DNA of 64,000 bases from Ypsolopha sequella. Lineage: Eukaryota; Arthropoda; Insecta; Lepidoptera; Ypsolophidae. Positions 45,359-56,703 of this stretch are shown piece by piece (positions within the stretch are counted from its first letter, which is position 1; the number at the start of each line of letters is the position of its first letter). The notes beneath the pieces are model-generated. The model was given only the letters and a program-made list of their open reading frames with translations, ran no database searches and was not told where the DNA came from. The stretch lies in the NCBI GenBank assembly GCA_934047225.1, contig OW204001.1:26246201-26310200 (forward strand), read 5' to 3'. The position numbers and the translations under genes are program-made.

Positions 45359-45993
45359 ATTCGAATACAGTAGGGTCTACATTAAACGGTTTGAACGAGA
45401 AAGGTATTTTGCGTTACAAAAATCTTGTGACAATTACGCCTCGAATATGACACTAAAACCATATTTACAAGAAGATTTTACCTGGTGGTCTAACATTTCC
45501 ATGAAGCAAAACGTGATATCAATAAAAGTAACTACTCGTTAGAGATATACATGGATTCTTCACTTACTGGTTGGGGAGCCGCATGCGATGATGAGGTGAA
45601 TAGAGGTCAGTGGTCGGCAGATGAAAAAAAAACCACATCAATTGCTTAGAACTACTAGCTGCATTTTTAGGCCTAAAATAATTTTGTCAAAATTATAACA
45701 ATATCAATGTTTTACTCAAAATTGACAACACCACTACTATAGTATATATATATATATATATATATATATAATGGGTGGAATACAATTCCCACACCTTAAT
45801 CAAATTACAAAAGAAATTTGGCAGTGGTGTTAATTTTGATTCCTATATTAAATCTCCTGATAACGTTGATGCTGACCAGGCTTCTAGACACATCAACGTC
45901 GACACAAAATGGGACTTACATATAAAATGTTTTCAAAAAATTGTTCACAAATTCGGTCAACCGCAGATAGACTTTTTCACGTCTCGTCTGAAT

Positions 45994-46947
45994 CATAAGT
46001 GTAAGAGATACATTATGGTGGAAACGAGACCCAGGGAAGCGTATGACATAAGTGTAAGAGATACATTATGGTGGAAACGAGACCCAGGGAAGCGTATGAC
46101 ATAAGTGTAAGAGATACATTATGGTGGAAATGAGACCCAGGGAAGCGTATGACATAAGTGTAAGAGATACATTATGGTGGAAACGAGACCCAGGGAAGCG
46201 TATGACATAAGTGTAAGAGATACATTATGGTGGAAACGAGACCCAGGGAAGCGTATGACATAAGTGTAAGAGATACATTATGGTGGAAACGAGACCCAGG
46301 GAAGCGTATGACATAAGTGTAAGACATACATTATGGTGGAAACGAGACCCAGGGAAGCGTATGACATAAGTGTAAGAGATACATTATGGTGGAAACGAGA
46401 CCCAAGGAAGCGTATGACATAAGTGTAAGAGATACATTATGGTGGAAACGAGACCCAGGGAAGCGTATGACATAAGTGTAAGAGATACATTATGGTGGAA
46501 ACGAGACCCAGGGAAGCGTATGACATAAGTGTAAGAGATACATTATGGTGGAAACGAGACCCAGGGAAGCGTATGACATAAGTGTAAGAGATACATTATG
46601 GTGGAAACGAGACCCAGGGAAGCGTATGACATAAGTGTAAGAGATACATTATGGTGGAAACGAGACCCAGGGAAGCGTATGACATAAGTGTAAGAGATAC
46701 ATTATGGTGGAAACGAGACCCAGGGAAGCGTATGACATAAGTGTAAGACATACATTATGGTGGAAACGAGACCTAGGGAAGCGTATGACATAAGTGTAAG
46801 AGATACATTATGGTGGAAACGAGACCCAGGGAAGCGTATGACATAAGTGTAAGAGATACATTATGGTGGAAACGAGACCCAGGGAAGCGTATGACATAAG
46901 TGTAAGAGATACATTATGGTGGAAACGAGACCCAGGGAAGCGTATGA
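45994..46947 (+). repeat. 53-bp tandem repeat, exactly 18 copies
   Basis: Units start cataagtgtaagagatacat every 53 bp from 45994 to 46895. The array spans 954 bp, 18 x 53. A few units carry single substitutions (agacat, cctagg, ccaagg, aatgag). The first unit lies in frame with NHKCKRY and the DIRS frame resumes right after the last. Minus-strand frames at 46808-47145 are artefacts. Confidence 0.97.
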
Positions 46948-46985
46948 CATTGACGCCTTTACGATGACGTGGAACAACCAACTCC

Positions 46986-47284
46986 CGGCGGTCATCCTGG
47001 AAGAATTGCTCATACTCACACACCACACACGCTGGGCAGGCGGGTTGGTAAGCGCGGTGCCAGAACCCTCGCACCAGTGACGCCGCTGCCTGTCACCAGT
47101 CTGTTCCATATAAGGCCCGGCTATTAGGGATTGATATACCGCCATCCATCGGTCCCAGGCATGGTGGCCCGCCTATTTTTTTGCCTGTGAGCTGTCCTCT
47201 TACTCTCCCCCGAATTACTTCGAGGGGGTCTCCAAGTAAGATGGCGGTACTCCACAGTCGAGCCCGGCATCAGCTCTGCCACCT
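46986..47284 (+). other. Unassigned GC-richer stretch
   Basis: No convincing frame in either strand once the repeat shadow is removed. Confidence 0.4.
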
Positions 47285-47552
47285 TGTAATACCCATATTG
47301 TATTTTTAGGATAATATTTTTAATTTTTTTCACTTTTGTTTTGGAAATATTTTGAACACTTTCAATTTTTTTTTAACACCGTGATATGTGGGCAAATTTA
47401 TGCTATTTTTGTGCCAAATTTCATGTCTTCAGCTTTAACGGTACTAAAGTTATGAGGCTGTGACATACCCGCGGGCGGACGAACGGACGGACAACGGAGT
47501 CTCATCATAAAGGTTCCTTCTGTACCTTTTAGGTACTACGGAACCATAAAAA
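47285..47552 (+). repeat. Lepidopteran interspersed repeat, 3' part only
   Basis: Begins tgtaatacccatattgtatt and ends gacggacaacggagtctcat, then ggtactacggaaccataaaa. It matches 30030-30292 in order. The 5' part is missing. Confidence 0.85.
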
Positions 47553-47643
47553 CAAAGATAGGTAATGAACGTCTATTTATTTGCTAACAAATTACATAAG
47601 CAAAGATTGCGAATAAATCTTGTCAAATTATAACACGCTGCTC

Positions 47644-47997
47644 GAACAATAATGGTGACTTGCCAACCTGTCATGTAGATTACTTTCTGATCCTTCTAAC
47701 ACGAACAATAATGGTGACTTGCCAACCTGTCATGTAGATTACTTTCTGATCCTTCTAACACGAACAATAATGGTGACTTGCCAACCTGTCATGTAGATTA
47801 CTTTCTGATCCTTCTAACACGAACAATAATGGTGACTTGCCAACCTGTCATGTAGATTACTTTCTGATCCTTCTAACACGAACAATAATGGTGACTTGCC
47901 AACCTGTCATGTAGATTACTTTCTGATCCTTCTAACACGAACAATAATGGTGACTTGCCAACCTGTCATGTAGATTACTTCCTGATCCTTCTAACAC
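47644..47997 (+). repeat. 59-bp tandem repeat, 6 copies
   Basis: Units start gaacaataatggtgacttgc at 47644, 47703, 47762, 47821, 47880 and 47939, with one substitution (cttcct) in the last. Confidence 0.96.
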
Positions 47998-48470
47998 GAT
48001 CAAAGACGTACACAAAAGAGGAGGCCTCCACGCGCTATTTTTATAGGCAGGAAAAGTTGTGTTTTTATTGAAATATCTAACAATAATATTTTAAGAGTTC
48101 CGTAACCATTTTGTGTGGTGGTCGGAACCCTTTGTGTACAAGTTTGACTCGCACTTGAACAAATCATTAAAAAAAATCTACTTGACAAAGGTATAGACAC
48201 TTACACTTAAATTATGTAAAGTGATAAAAAATACAAGACAGGAGAAATTTATGTCGCGAGGAAAAAATACATTTTTATCTACCTGTCTCATATTCTGTCA
48301 CCTTTTACAGTTATCACATCAGTTTATATTTTAATTTGCGTTAAGCCTCTTGAGGAATTACAATACATTATTGTTACTCCATGCTTCATTATCGTCCAAA
48401 TAATTAATGATTTTATAATAAGCTTTTTTTTCAGAAGTCAGTGCTTAGAATACTTTAAAATTATTTTCTG
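47998..48470 (+). other. Intron before the fossil and live FN3 exon 4
   Basis: The first ~160 bp on the minus strand resemble another end of the lepidopteran repeat family (ggttccgaccaccacac, gtgcgagtcaaac). The rest is AT-rich intron with a TTTTTTTTCAG tract ending at 48434 that has no exon after it. Confidence 0.5.
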
Positions 48471-48512
48471 AAAAACCTAGGACCACCTTTAGAAGTTAAA
48501 ACACACGAAATA
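48471..48512 (+). pseudogene. Fossil start of an FN3 exon
   Basis: The sequence aaaaacctaggaccaccttt agrees with the start of exon 1 (aaaaaccaggaccgccgttg) and reads E-KPRPPLEVKTHEI in the same phase. The base triplet before it is CTG instead of the CAG acceptor. After about 14 codons the homology stops. The TTTTTTCAG acceptor of live exon 4 follows within 20 bp. It is a likely truncated, unspliced exon remnant. Confidence 0.65.
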
Positions 48513-48530
48513 AGCACCTCATTTTTTCAG

Positions 48531-48830
48531 GAAAACCTCAAAAACCTAATAATGTTTCGATTGTATTACTGGATCCAAAAGATAAGAAGGCAGTATTGAA
48601 ATGGGAAAAGCCTGACAAAAACAAGGATGGTAAAGATGCTCCCATAACTGGCTATAAGATTGAATATAAACCTAGAAATGATACTACATGGAAAACTACT
48701 CCTGTAATACCAGCAGATTCAACAACTGGTGAGGTGCCGATCCCAGATTTAGATGAAAAAGAATACGAGTTCAGAATGAAGGCGGTAAATATGGCTGGAG
48801 ATAGCGATCCAACAAAAGAAATACATATAG
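48531..48830 (+). CDS. FN3-domain exon 4
   Basis: Internal exon of 300 bp, acceptor ATTTTTTCAG ending at 48530, donor GTCAGT at 48831, phase 1 at both ends. One FN3 domain: KPQKPNNVSI entry, strand-B LKWEKPD, a lysine-rich extended B-C loop (KNKDGKDAP), YKIEYKPRND, TTWKTTPV, and the tyrosine corner DLDEKEYEFRMKAVNMAG. It lies immediately downstream of the fossil exon start, so the two share an acceptor neighbourhood. Confidence 0.95.
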
Positions 48831-49319
48831 GTCAGTAAATATCACAATCTATCATTTAGTTTAATGTATTTTATTGTGTAGTCCCTAGTCCTGTTTATGT
48901 GTTTAAAGGAAATCGTACCTCTTTGTAGTCTTGTTTAGTAATATGCACAAAGTACCGTTTTGTACGTACGTATTTGTAAACTTGTTTTAGTTTGACAAAC
49001 GCGGAACCAACAAAAGTTTTACCAGTAGGCTTACCACGAGTATCAAAATTTAAATTTATTAATCTACTGAGTTTTTTGCCGTTCATCTCAGTGTAGTAGC
49101 TGAACTGAATCCAAAAATTTTACCTATTAAATCTATACTAAATTCAGGATCCAAGCATCAAGTCTTAAAATGTTTAAATTTTCACATTTAATTTGTTCCT
49201 TAAGAATTTCAGCAAAGTTACACGGTAATCAAACCTGGTGTAATGAAAGGGTCTTAGTCCTTATATATTTATAAACAGTTATATATGTACTGGTATGTAC
49301 TTATTTATTAATTAATTAA
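48831..49319 (+). other. Intron 4, proximal part
   Basis: AT-rich, no gene or recognisable repeat. Confidence 0.55.
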
Positions 49320-49930
49320 AGAAGCCCGCTGGAAGAGTCACCATCTGTAGAATAAGGTTATTGTAATGTATACCTACCTCTTTTACGTCTCCTATGTTAA
49401 TAAAACATACTTGAGGAGTACATCGATTTATGAATTACAAATAAAATCATTGGCCGTGATTTATTTGTGTGATCGTCTAGCTAGTAGATTAGGACACTAC
49501 GTTGTGTAACAAAACTATTAAGTTTAAAACAAATAAAATCATAATTTAACAACGGAGAATAAAGTATTAAAGGAAAACGAATGTACAGATTATTTTTAAT
49601 TGATACGACTTAGCTGTATACTGGAAGCTGCTTAAGTTCAAGGCTTTCGCCATTTAAAATCCATAGGTAAACGAGACACAGTATGATTTAATCACTACGT
49701 AGAACCACTTTTGATTCGACACTTCGTAAGACGTTTAACGAATAACACTTTCGTAAATTCACAGATTTTCGCGCGACGTTTACATAAAACATGAAATATC
49801 GGATAATAGAATATGGCGTGTGTGTTTGTGTAAAGTATAATATTGTGGCTGATTAGGGTTTTTAAAAGAGAAGAAAAGATCGTAGATGCTCGATGCACGG
49901 TGGCTACAGGCAATACGGTGAATTTGGCAT
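49320..49930 (+). repeat. Intronic module, copy 3 of 3
   Basis: Colinear with copies 1 and 2 from gcccgctggaagagtcacca to about 49930 (cgtagatgctcgatgcacgg and ggtggctaca, matched by a diverged segment near 2340-2375 in copy 1). It begins ~490 bp after FN3 exon 4. No coding frame. Confidence 0.85.
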
Positions 49931-50109
49931 GGGTATACATATTTATCTTTTCGACCACTAGTTCTTGTACTAGTCAGACGTGTAGCAAATTTTTTCCGCA
50001 TTTTTATTCCAAACTAGTGTTCAAAGCAATTGTTTTCACAAAGAAATTTATACAGTGTGTAGCTCATAAAAAGAGCTTTAAAGTAACGTAATTTTCATCA
50101 GTATTTGAA

Positions 50110-50780
50110 AGTGATTGGTGCAAAAACTAGCAAAAAAGTGCAAAATTTTGACCGTTAAGTTGTGTGCCTAGACTGCCTAGTGTGCTGACCTTTGGACTTC
50201 CTTTGTGTTCTTGCTTAGCAAAATACATAAAAAACTGCCGTGCAATTTATGAGCGCACAATATCAAAGCATACATATCACTATTTCGCCACACATTCTAA
50301 GAACTGTTTGGCCTTACAATCATTTGCCTGACGAAATTAAATCCTTACCGGGAAATAAGTTTTTCATTAAATTAAAACAGTACTTGATCACGGTTTGTCC
50401 ATACAGTTACAAAGAATTTCTTGAAACTACATCATAAAAATGTATAAAAAGGTAAAATTGTTAAAATAAAAGTTAAGTAAAATTGTTAACCACTGCATGA
50501 ATAAATAAATTTAATTAACTATATAAATTAAAATGTACGATATACCTATTAGAATAAGTTTTATGCATGGATATAGCAAAGATTAGATTATTTGTACATA
50601 CCTTATTTAATAATTATTATACTTAAAGTTATATTTTAATACTAAAATTAAGAATATTGTTACACCCAATGGGTAAAATTACATTGAGCCATAATTATGT
50701 ACATACTTATAACATCTAAAACTGACATGTAATTTAATGCAATAAATATATTGATTGATTGATATTGATTGATTGATTAT
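50110..50780 (+). pseudogene. LINE 3' end with short ORF2 tail
   Basis: The frame 50240-50437 ends with NHLPDEIKSLPGNKFFIKLK, then QYLITVCPYSYKEF, the extreme C-terminus typical of insect LINE ORF2. An AT-rich 3' UTR follows, ending in caataaatatattgattgat and further ttga repeats to about 50778. 5'-truncated copy. Confidence 0.8.
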
Positions 50781-51063
50781 CACGCCGATAGAGTGGTACA
50801 GTAAAATTTTGAAAAAGATTTTTTTAGGGTACCTCCTCTACACGTAAAGGGGGGATGCTTTTCTCGTCTATCCCCTAATAATAATAATAATAATATTCAT
50901 TTATTTCAGATAAATTAATCCATATTTATAAATAAATTGCTAAAATACTAAAATTTAAAAAGAATACAAAAAAAAAGAATGTGGGGTGACGTTGGATAAT
51001 TTAAAAATATTGGGGGTGTGTGAAGACCATTTTTCGATCCAGGGTTCTGTTTGCAAAATATTA
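50781..51063 (+). other. Repeat scraps
   Basis: A fragment with ttagggtacctcctctacac, familiar from lepidopteran repeats, is followed by an (aat)n tract near 50876-50896. No gene. Confidence 0.5.
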
Positions 51064-51758
51064 AGGGTCAGTTGCGCCAAACATGCTCTCGCGTTTGGAC
51101 AATTTAGCATATTAAAACAAAATATTTTTAACAAATAAAATTTGTGTAGATAGTTAAGGAGTTAAACTACATTATAATTTTTCAGATTTGACACAAGTAT
51201 TACAATCATCGAGAAAAAAAATCGGAAAGATCAGTAAAATCACGGAAAACGTGATTTGGCTTTTGAACTAGTATGATCAGTCTACTGATCTAACTACAAA
51301 ATAAAATATTTTTTTATAAAGCAAAGAAATGAAAGTAGCCTTTACACATTTTTATAATTTTTTATTTCCTTTAGTTATTTTAAAAGAAATACTCAAACAA
51401 TTTTCCTGTACAGAAAAATTACGCAACAAGAATTTGGAAGTTTGTGTATTTCTTTTTAAATAACGAAAAGAAAAAATATTAATATATTATATGAATAAGG
51501 TACTTTGAACTCTTTTCGGAAAAAAAAATATTTCAATTTGGAACAAAAAAAAATTTTTTTTCTGTTTGCAACGGCAAATTAGGTTTTTCGTGATTTTAGT
51601 GATATTTCCCGATGATTGTGATACTTGTGTATATTCTGAAAAAATTATAATGTAGTTCACCTCCTTAACTACCTACACAAATTTTATTTGTTCAAAATAT
51701 TTTGTTTTAATATGCTAAATTGTCCAAACGCCAGAGCATGTTTGGCGCAACCGACCCT
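51064..51758 (+). mobile_element. MITE-like element with ~185-bp terminal inverted repeats
   Basis: The left end (agggtcagttgcgccaaaca) is the reverse complement of the right end (gtttggcgcaaccgaccct) and the match continues inward for about 185 bp on each side (to ~51250 and from ~51580). The ~330-bp centre is AT-rich with no ORF. This is a non-autonomous DNA transposon. I could not define a target-site duplication, so superfamily is open. Confidence 0.87.
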
Positions 51759-51892
51759 GAAGCTTAAAAGCGTAAATTTTTATTAGAGTCAAGTGTCCCC
51801 ACCCCTACCAGTGAAACGGTTGTATTTGGAGACGTGAAAAAAATCACTGCAGTAGTATACATAACGAAATTATAAGGAAAACTATCACAGCT

Positions 51893-52073
51893 AAGTAGGT
51901 TTTACAAGTTAACGAGTAGAGATCGCGCCAAACCTTTAGTCCCCTCTAAACACGAGGCGATTCGCTTCAGCAGGAACAAAATGTATGGGCCGTTCTTGGG
52001 AAGAGCAACTTCAGAGCGTACTAAAAGTTTGGCGCGATCTGTATTACTCGACAAACTTATAAAATGTACTTGG
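51893..52073 (+). repeat. Imperfect inverted repeat (foldback)
   Basis: Arms of ~60 bp around gagatcgcgccaaacctttagt (left) and actaaaagtttggcgcgatc (right), separated by ~60 bp. Confidence 0.75.
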
Positions 52074-53734
52074 AGAAGAAGTCAGCATATTGTGCAGGGC
52101 AACCACGGAACCCTACACTGCACTTGCCTGACACGCACTTGGCTGGTTTTTATTTTATTTCTTGTACCATCTTTGGGTTGACTGGTAGAGAATGCTTTAT
52201 GAATAAATCTGCCATTTTGTACTTCTTATTTGTGCAATCAAGAATTTATGATGATGGTGATGATGTTTTACATATTGGGTTGCGGGAAATTAAAGTCCTG
52301 AAGCCTATTTTTCAATGCTTCGTACTTGTTTTCCGCCGGCGGCGCCCTGATTAAATCGCCTACCGTCCTTAGTGCGTCTCTCGACAACTTCGCGACTGCC
52401 ACGTTGAATCTTTCTGAATCACTTTATTTCTGTGGTACCAAAACTGTTTCAAACTGTGCAAACCACAATCTCGGCATGTACGCCCGAAATTCAGGGATTT
52501 TGGCATGTAAACTGGCAGATCACTTGTAGCTTGCTCCATGCTTGATAACATGTTCAGTCTTCTGTGCTACTCTTGTTACCGGTCAAATTATGTATTCCGG
52601 TTTGCTGAATTCCCGGTGGCTTAGTCATTGTCGTCTTGTCGAGCGACGACGAAAAATCCAGCCAGGAATCACTGCCCGCTCCGCTCGCTTAGTGAAATCT
52701 CTGCCTAACTCTCACCGTGACGAAAAAATGTGTCGCTTGAATATGTACTGCACCGTCCGCGAAGAAAATCAGTGAGAGCCGTCTAATACTCGTCGAGTCC
52801 AGCCTGCTCGACGAGGAGTCCTCCCCCTGTCCGATATGCCAACGTCGCCGTTGAAATATTCAATTTATTTATTTTATTGTTATTACAAAAACCACACCCT
52901 TAAACATTTATAATCGTAGCTAATAACATCAAAACTTATGTCAATTAAGTTTTTACTTTTTCTAAAATAATACATTTAAAACGAACTTCAAAGACTGAGC
53001 GAAAAACGTTGAATATTTTTACACACTCTCACTCCACCGAAACCCACGACAGCTTTTTAATTGTTCTAATTACGTCAGTATCATCACTTTAGCTTTTGGG
53101 TTTCGGGAAATTAAACATTTGGTAAAAATGGAGATTGCTGGGTTTGATTTTATATGACTGAATTTGTAAACGACATAAAAGTTACGTTGCATGATGTAAC
53201 GTTTTGCAAACCCAAAACAGTATGAACGGCCGTTTAAAAATGCCACACAGATCTGATGTTCCTGAAACGCGGAATATTTTGATTTCATAATTATTACTTA
53301 AAATTAATGAGCGATCACTTAATTAATAAGCGATCACTTAGCCAAACCAATATTGATAATGTTGTCACAATTAAACGAATAGAACTGCATCATTTTTTTC
53401 TAGTCTTATGTATTTTTCGATAGCAATAACTTTATCTTTAAACGATAAAAGTACACAACTGTAAGCATGATAAATTTTAGTATAATTTTTTTGTCCATCA
53501 TGGTTCAATGAGTGACAGATTATTTCTGTTGTTAAGTTTTATCTGGGCGAATATAACCTGGTTAAAAGAATTTGGTAGTTTAAGATTAGCAAATTGTGTT
53601 TGTAGTCTTAGGTAATTGTTTGTAATGTTTATAGGAATAAAGCACTTCAGAAATAGAAAATTAAATTGAATTACTTTCATAATAACATAAAAGTCTAACA
53701 TTTTCACATAATTTGTAAAATATTCTTGTTTCAG
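52074..53734 (+). other. Intron 4, distal part
   Basis: A fragment near 52160-52215 (ttgactggtagagaatgctt, then gaataaatctgccatttt) looks like a truncated LINE/SINE tail seen in many moth repeats. A GC-richer tract (52320-52850) has no supported frame. The rest is AT-rich, ending in the CTTGTTTCAG acceptor at 53734. Confidence 0.5.
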
Positions 53735-54037
53735 ATAAACCTGGTAAACCATTAAACTTTACAATCAAGGAAATCCTTGACAAAGACAAACCTCTACAAA
53801 CTGCGTTAGTTAAATGGAAGCCACCAGCACCGGATAATGAAACAGGCGAAGTAGAAACATATATTGTCGAGTTTAAAAAAGATGATGAAGATGATTGGAC
53901 GCCTGGTGTTGAAGTAAAGGCTGATGAACTAGAGGCAAAACAGCCAGACCTGGACCTCAAAAATAATAAGTATAATATTCGGGTTGTTCCCAAAAATATG
54001 GCTGGCTACGGACCTCCTAGTGATCCAGATTCCGTCG
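53735..54037 (+). CDS. FN3-domain exon 5
   Basis: Internal exon of 303 bp, the longest, acceptor TTGTTTCAG, donor GTAAGA at 54038, phase 1 at both ends. It has no in-frame ATG start context and is easily missed by ORF callers. FN3 landmarks: DKPGKPLNFTIKEI entry, VKWKPPA, YIVEFKKDDEDDW (acidic C-C' loop), DLDLKNNKYNIRVVPKNMAG, and the GPPSDPDSV end. The tyrosine-corner Tyr is present (KYNIR). Confidence 0.95.
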
Positions 54038-56288
54038 GTAAGAAAAATAAGTTTTATTAGTATCATCTTTTAGCAACCCTAAAAATTAGTCCTTGTCTTG
54101 GCCAAATGACCTGCATGGCCTATTTCTATTTCTTGGCCTGAAACTCGAATTTATTATATAATAACATAATACTTTTGTATTTACAAACACTATTGGCAAA
54201 AACTTAGGACCCTCATCAGGAAATAAACGTATGCAGAAAATAACCAACATTTACATGCCATGTGTATCTTTTATAAAAAACTGTGGAATATTTGCTTTAA
54301 GGCGAGGGACTTTGAGGTGTATGCAAAGTCGCGTGTATTTAAATCAAATTTGAGCGGTTAAAATTAAAAATATGAATTAAATAAATGTGCTACTTTATCA
54401 TCATACCTAATTAATTCCAAGGTTACTTTTGTAATAATTATAGTTTTACTACATTAAATTATTTGTTAAACATGAGGTCAATTCACGAATAAAAAACAGT
54501 TTTATTCATAGTGAAATCGTTATTTTGTCTAAAAAAAATATCATGTAATGGGTTTTTTAATTCTCTAGTTTAATTCCAAATTACTTTTTTATGAAAGAAA
54601 TAAGTGATTTATTTAAAATTAAAAAACACTTCAAATTACGGCTGGCACTCCTCCTGCTGACGAATCAGTCCCGAGTTTATATTCTCTGCCCGAGCGGAAC
54701 GTTGTCAAGGCAGGACGTGTGTCGTGGACTAATTCATTTAGCAAGAAAGTGAAACATACTGGTACATTTACTGGTGTAAATAATGGGTAATAAAACACTA
54801 AAGAATAAAGTTATCATCATTAGCGATTTGGAAGCAATGTTCTAAGAACTTGTAATCATATTTTTATGTTGGACATAATGTTCCTATTTTGCTTCTGAAA
54901 ATAAAATCTACACCATTAGTTATTGTGTTTATCTACGAAAATATACAGATATATCTACGATTTGATAAAACGATATAATTATTTACATCTCGTTATTTTA
55001 GAGCAAAGTCTCGTCATAAAAAAGATGTTGCGAAAAATCTTCAACATGATAGGTAAATCCTTGATACTCGTAGATACTAGATTCTGAACAGTATACAGTA
55101 CTCGACAGCATATTTAATCTATCGAGCTTTATCGGCTTTGGTTGGCTAGTTTCAGTTTTTAAGAGCGTCATCTCTGACATTCATATTGTATGTATGTAGC
55201 GACAGGGACGTCTATGTACAAACCCGAAACAAGCCGATCAAAGCCTACAAAGCACGATGGATAAAATATACAACCGAGTAGTATACAATACATATTTGAA
55301 GAAATTATTAGTTTAGTAAAAAGTCTTCTTATATAAAAGTAGCAAAATTGGTTACTACAGGTAAGGTAAAAGTTCCTTTAGTCATTATGCATAATGCCTG
55401 GTCAAATTATTCATACCTACTATAAAGGTTTTTAACTACTACTACAACCGATTCACGACCATAACCTAACAAGTTATACGTTACGTCAAAAATACAAAGT
55501 TGTAAGGCAATAAACAATAAGTAGCTAAAATGGCTCCCTACATATTCGTTTTCGTAGAAATACTCAATACCCTCTCTCTTCTCTACACTGTCCTTAACAA
55601 TGCTTCTGCACCCAACAATCTACGGGAACGTTTAAGTTTCTATTCTGATCGATGAATATCATCATATCAATATCAATATCAATACATATAATATCATCAT
55701 ATCAATATCAATATCAATATCAATATCAATACATATAATAAAAGAGTAGAACCCGCTATGTCCTGTACATTGAAGAAAAGTAATAAAATCAGAAAGGGTA
55801 AATAAGACTAAATAAAAGTAATAGAAGACAAATCAGTGATTTTTAGAATTCTTTTCTGTCTGTCTGTCTGTTTGTATGTTCACGCACATCTTCGAAACTA
55901 CTGAACGGATTTTGATTTTATTTTTACAGATGGACTAGGCTCAATTTGGAGCAGAATAAAGAATATTTCATTAAAATCGAAAGACGGAAAAAAAAGTTAT
56001 CGTTATTTATCGATTCTAAGAATTTATTTTTTACTGTTAGAACTTACATAGCAAATAATAATTTCTAGCGTTAAAGGCCTATTAATAGACGTCACGAATG
56101 AGTGTTAGAAAACAAGAAAGTTTTGGTAAGAAGTATGTATCGTATAAAATTTTGGTACACAAACATTAGTCCTTTACGTAGTCAATTTGCAAATTGACTT
56201 ACCATGGAAGGCTATCCGGCACTTCCAGCTTTCTTAGAAATTTGAAATTCCGTTCACAAATACATCTTATAGCATATGTACAGGAAAA
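54038..56288 (+). other. Intron 5, proximal part
   Basis: AT-rich. An (atcaat)n microsatellite lies at about 55655-55740. The segment 55855-55960 (tctgtctgtctgtttgtatg, actactgaacggattttgat) resembles a lepidopteran short interspersed repeat. No gene seen. Confidence 0.5.
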
Positions 56289-56703
56289 AACCGGTCAAGT
56301 GCGAGACAGACTCGCGTACCTATGGTTCCGCATTGTGGATGATGAAATTAATTTTGTCATATTTTTTTGTGAATTTCTCAACCGCTTTACTTTTTCTGTA
56401 ATCTTTACGTAACACATATTACCATGACTTTTTTTATATTTTTCATTCCACCAGTTTTGGAGTTATGGAGGGGGGGACATACATTTTTATGGTTTTTCAA
56501 GGATTTCTCGAAATATAGCCAAACTATATATTTTTACAATCAGATTTTTAATAGGTACCTACATACAATTTGATGCCCATATTGCATTTTTATAAAATAT
56601 TTTTTTTATTTATTTTTCTTCTTTTTTTATGTTTCTCATTTGTGCTCAACTTTTTTTTAATCGCTATAGTTTTGCTGCAATGGGCCAGTTTTGATCTATA
56701 ATC
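56289..56703 (+). repeat. Lepidopteran interspersed repeat, 5' part
   Basis: Starts accggtcaagtgcgagacag, continues through ggttccgcattgtggatgat and a g-run followed by gacatac, and stops at gatctataat where a LINE begins. It matches 22099-22410 and then 29810-29875. Confidence 0.85.

Larger units (their letters stand above)
44620..46985 (+). pseudogene. DIRS RT/RNase H relic expanded by minisatellites
   Basis: Readable pieces on the + strand: FNCLPYGLCSAPYVFTKLLK; then SYIDDIFLYS (catalytic Y-x-D-D); NPGFVINFDKSD; the FIGTLDATCPA block; VYIKRFEREKYFALQ; then, after a (TA)15 tract at 45743-45772, NVDADQASRHIN and QPQIDFFTSRLNHKCKRYI; finally IDAFTMTWNN after the 53-bp array. The order matches DIRS RT-RNase H. 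Three tandem arrays (37, 27 and 53 bp) start inside the YIDD, CPA and NHKCKRY blocks. Stops and frameshifts throughout. Confidence 0.85.

Noticed and set aside
46808..47145. Minus-strand frames after the 53-bp array
   Set aside because: Mostly shadows of the DIRS-derived repeat read backwards.
48434..48470. Exon starting after the TTTTTTTTCAG at 48434
   Set aside because: The following sequence has no FN3 or other coding character and no donor before the fossil exon start.
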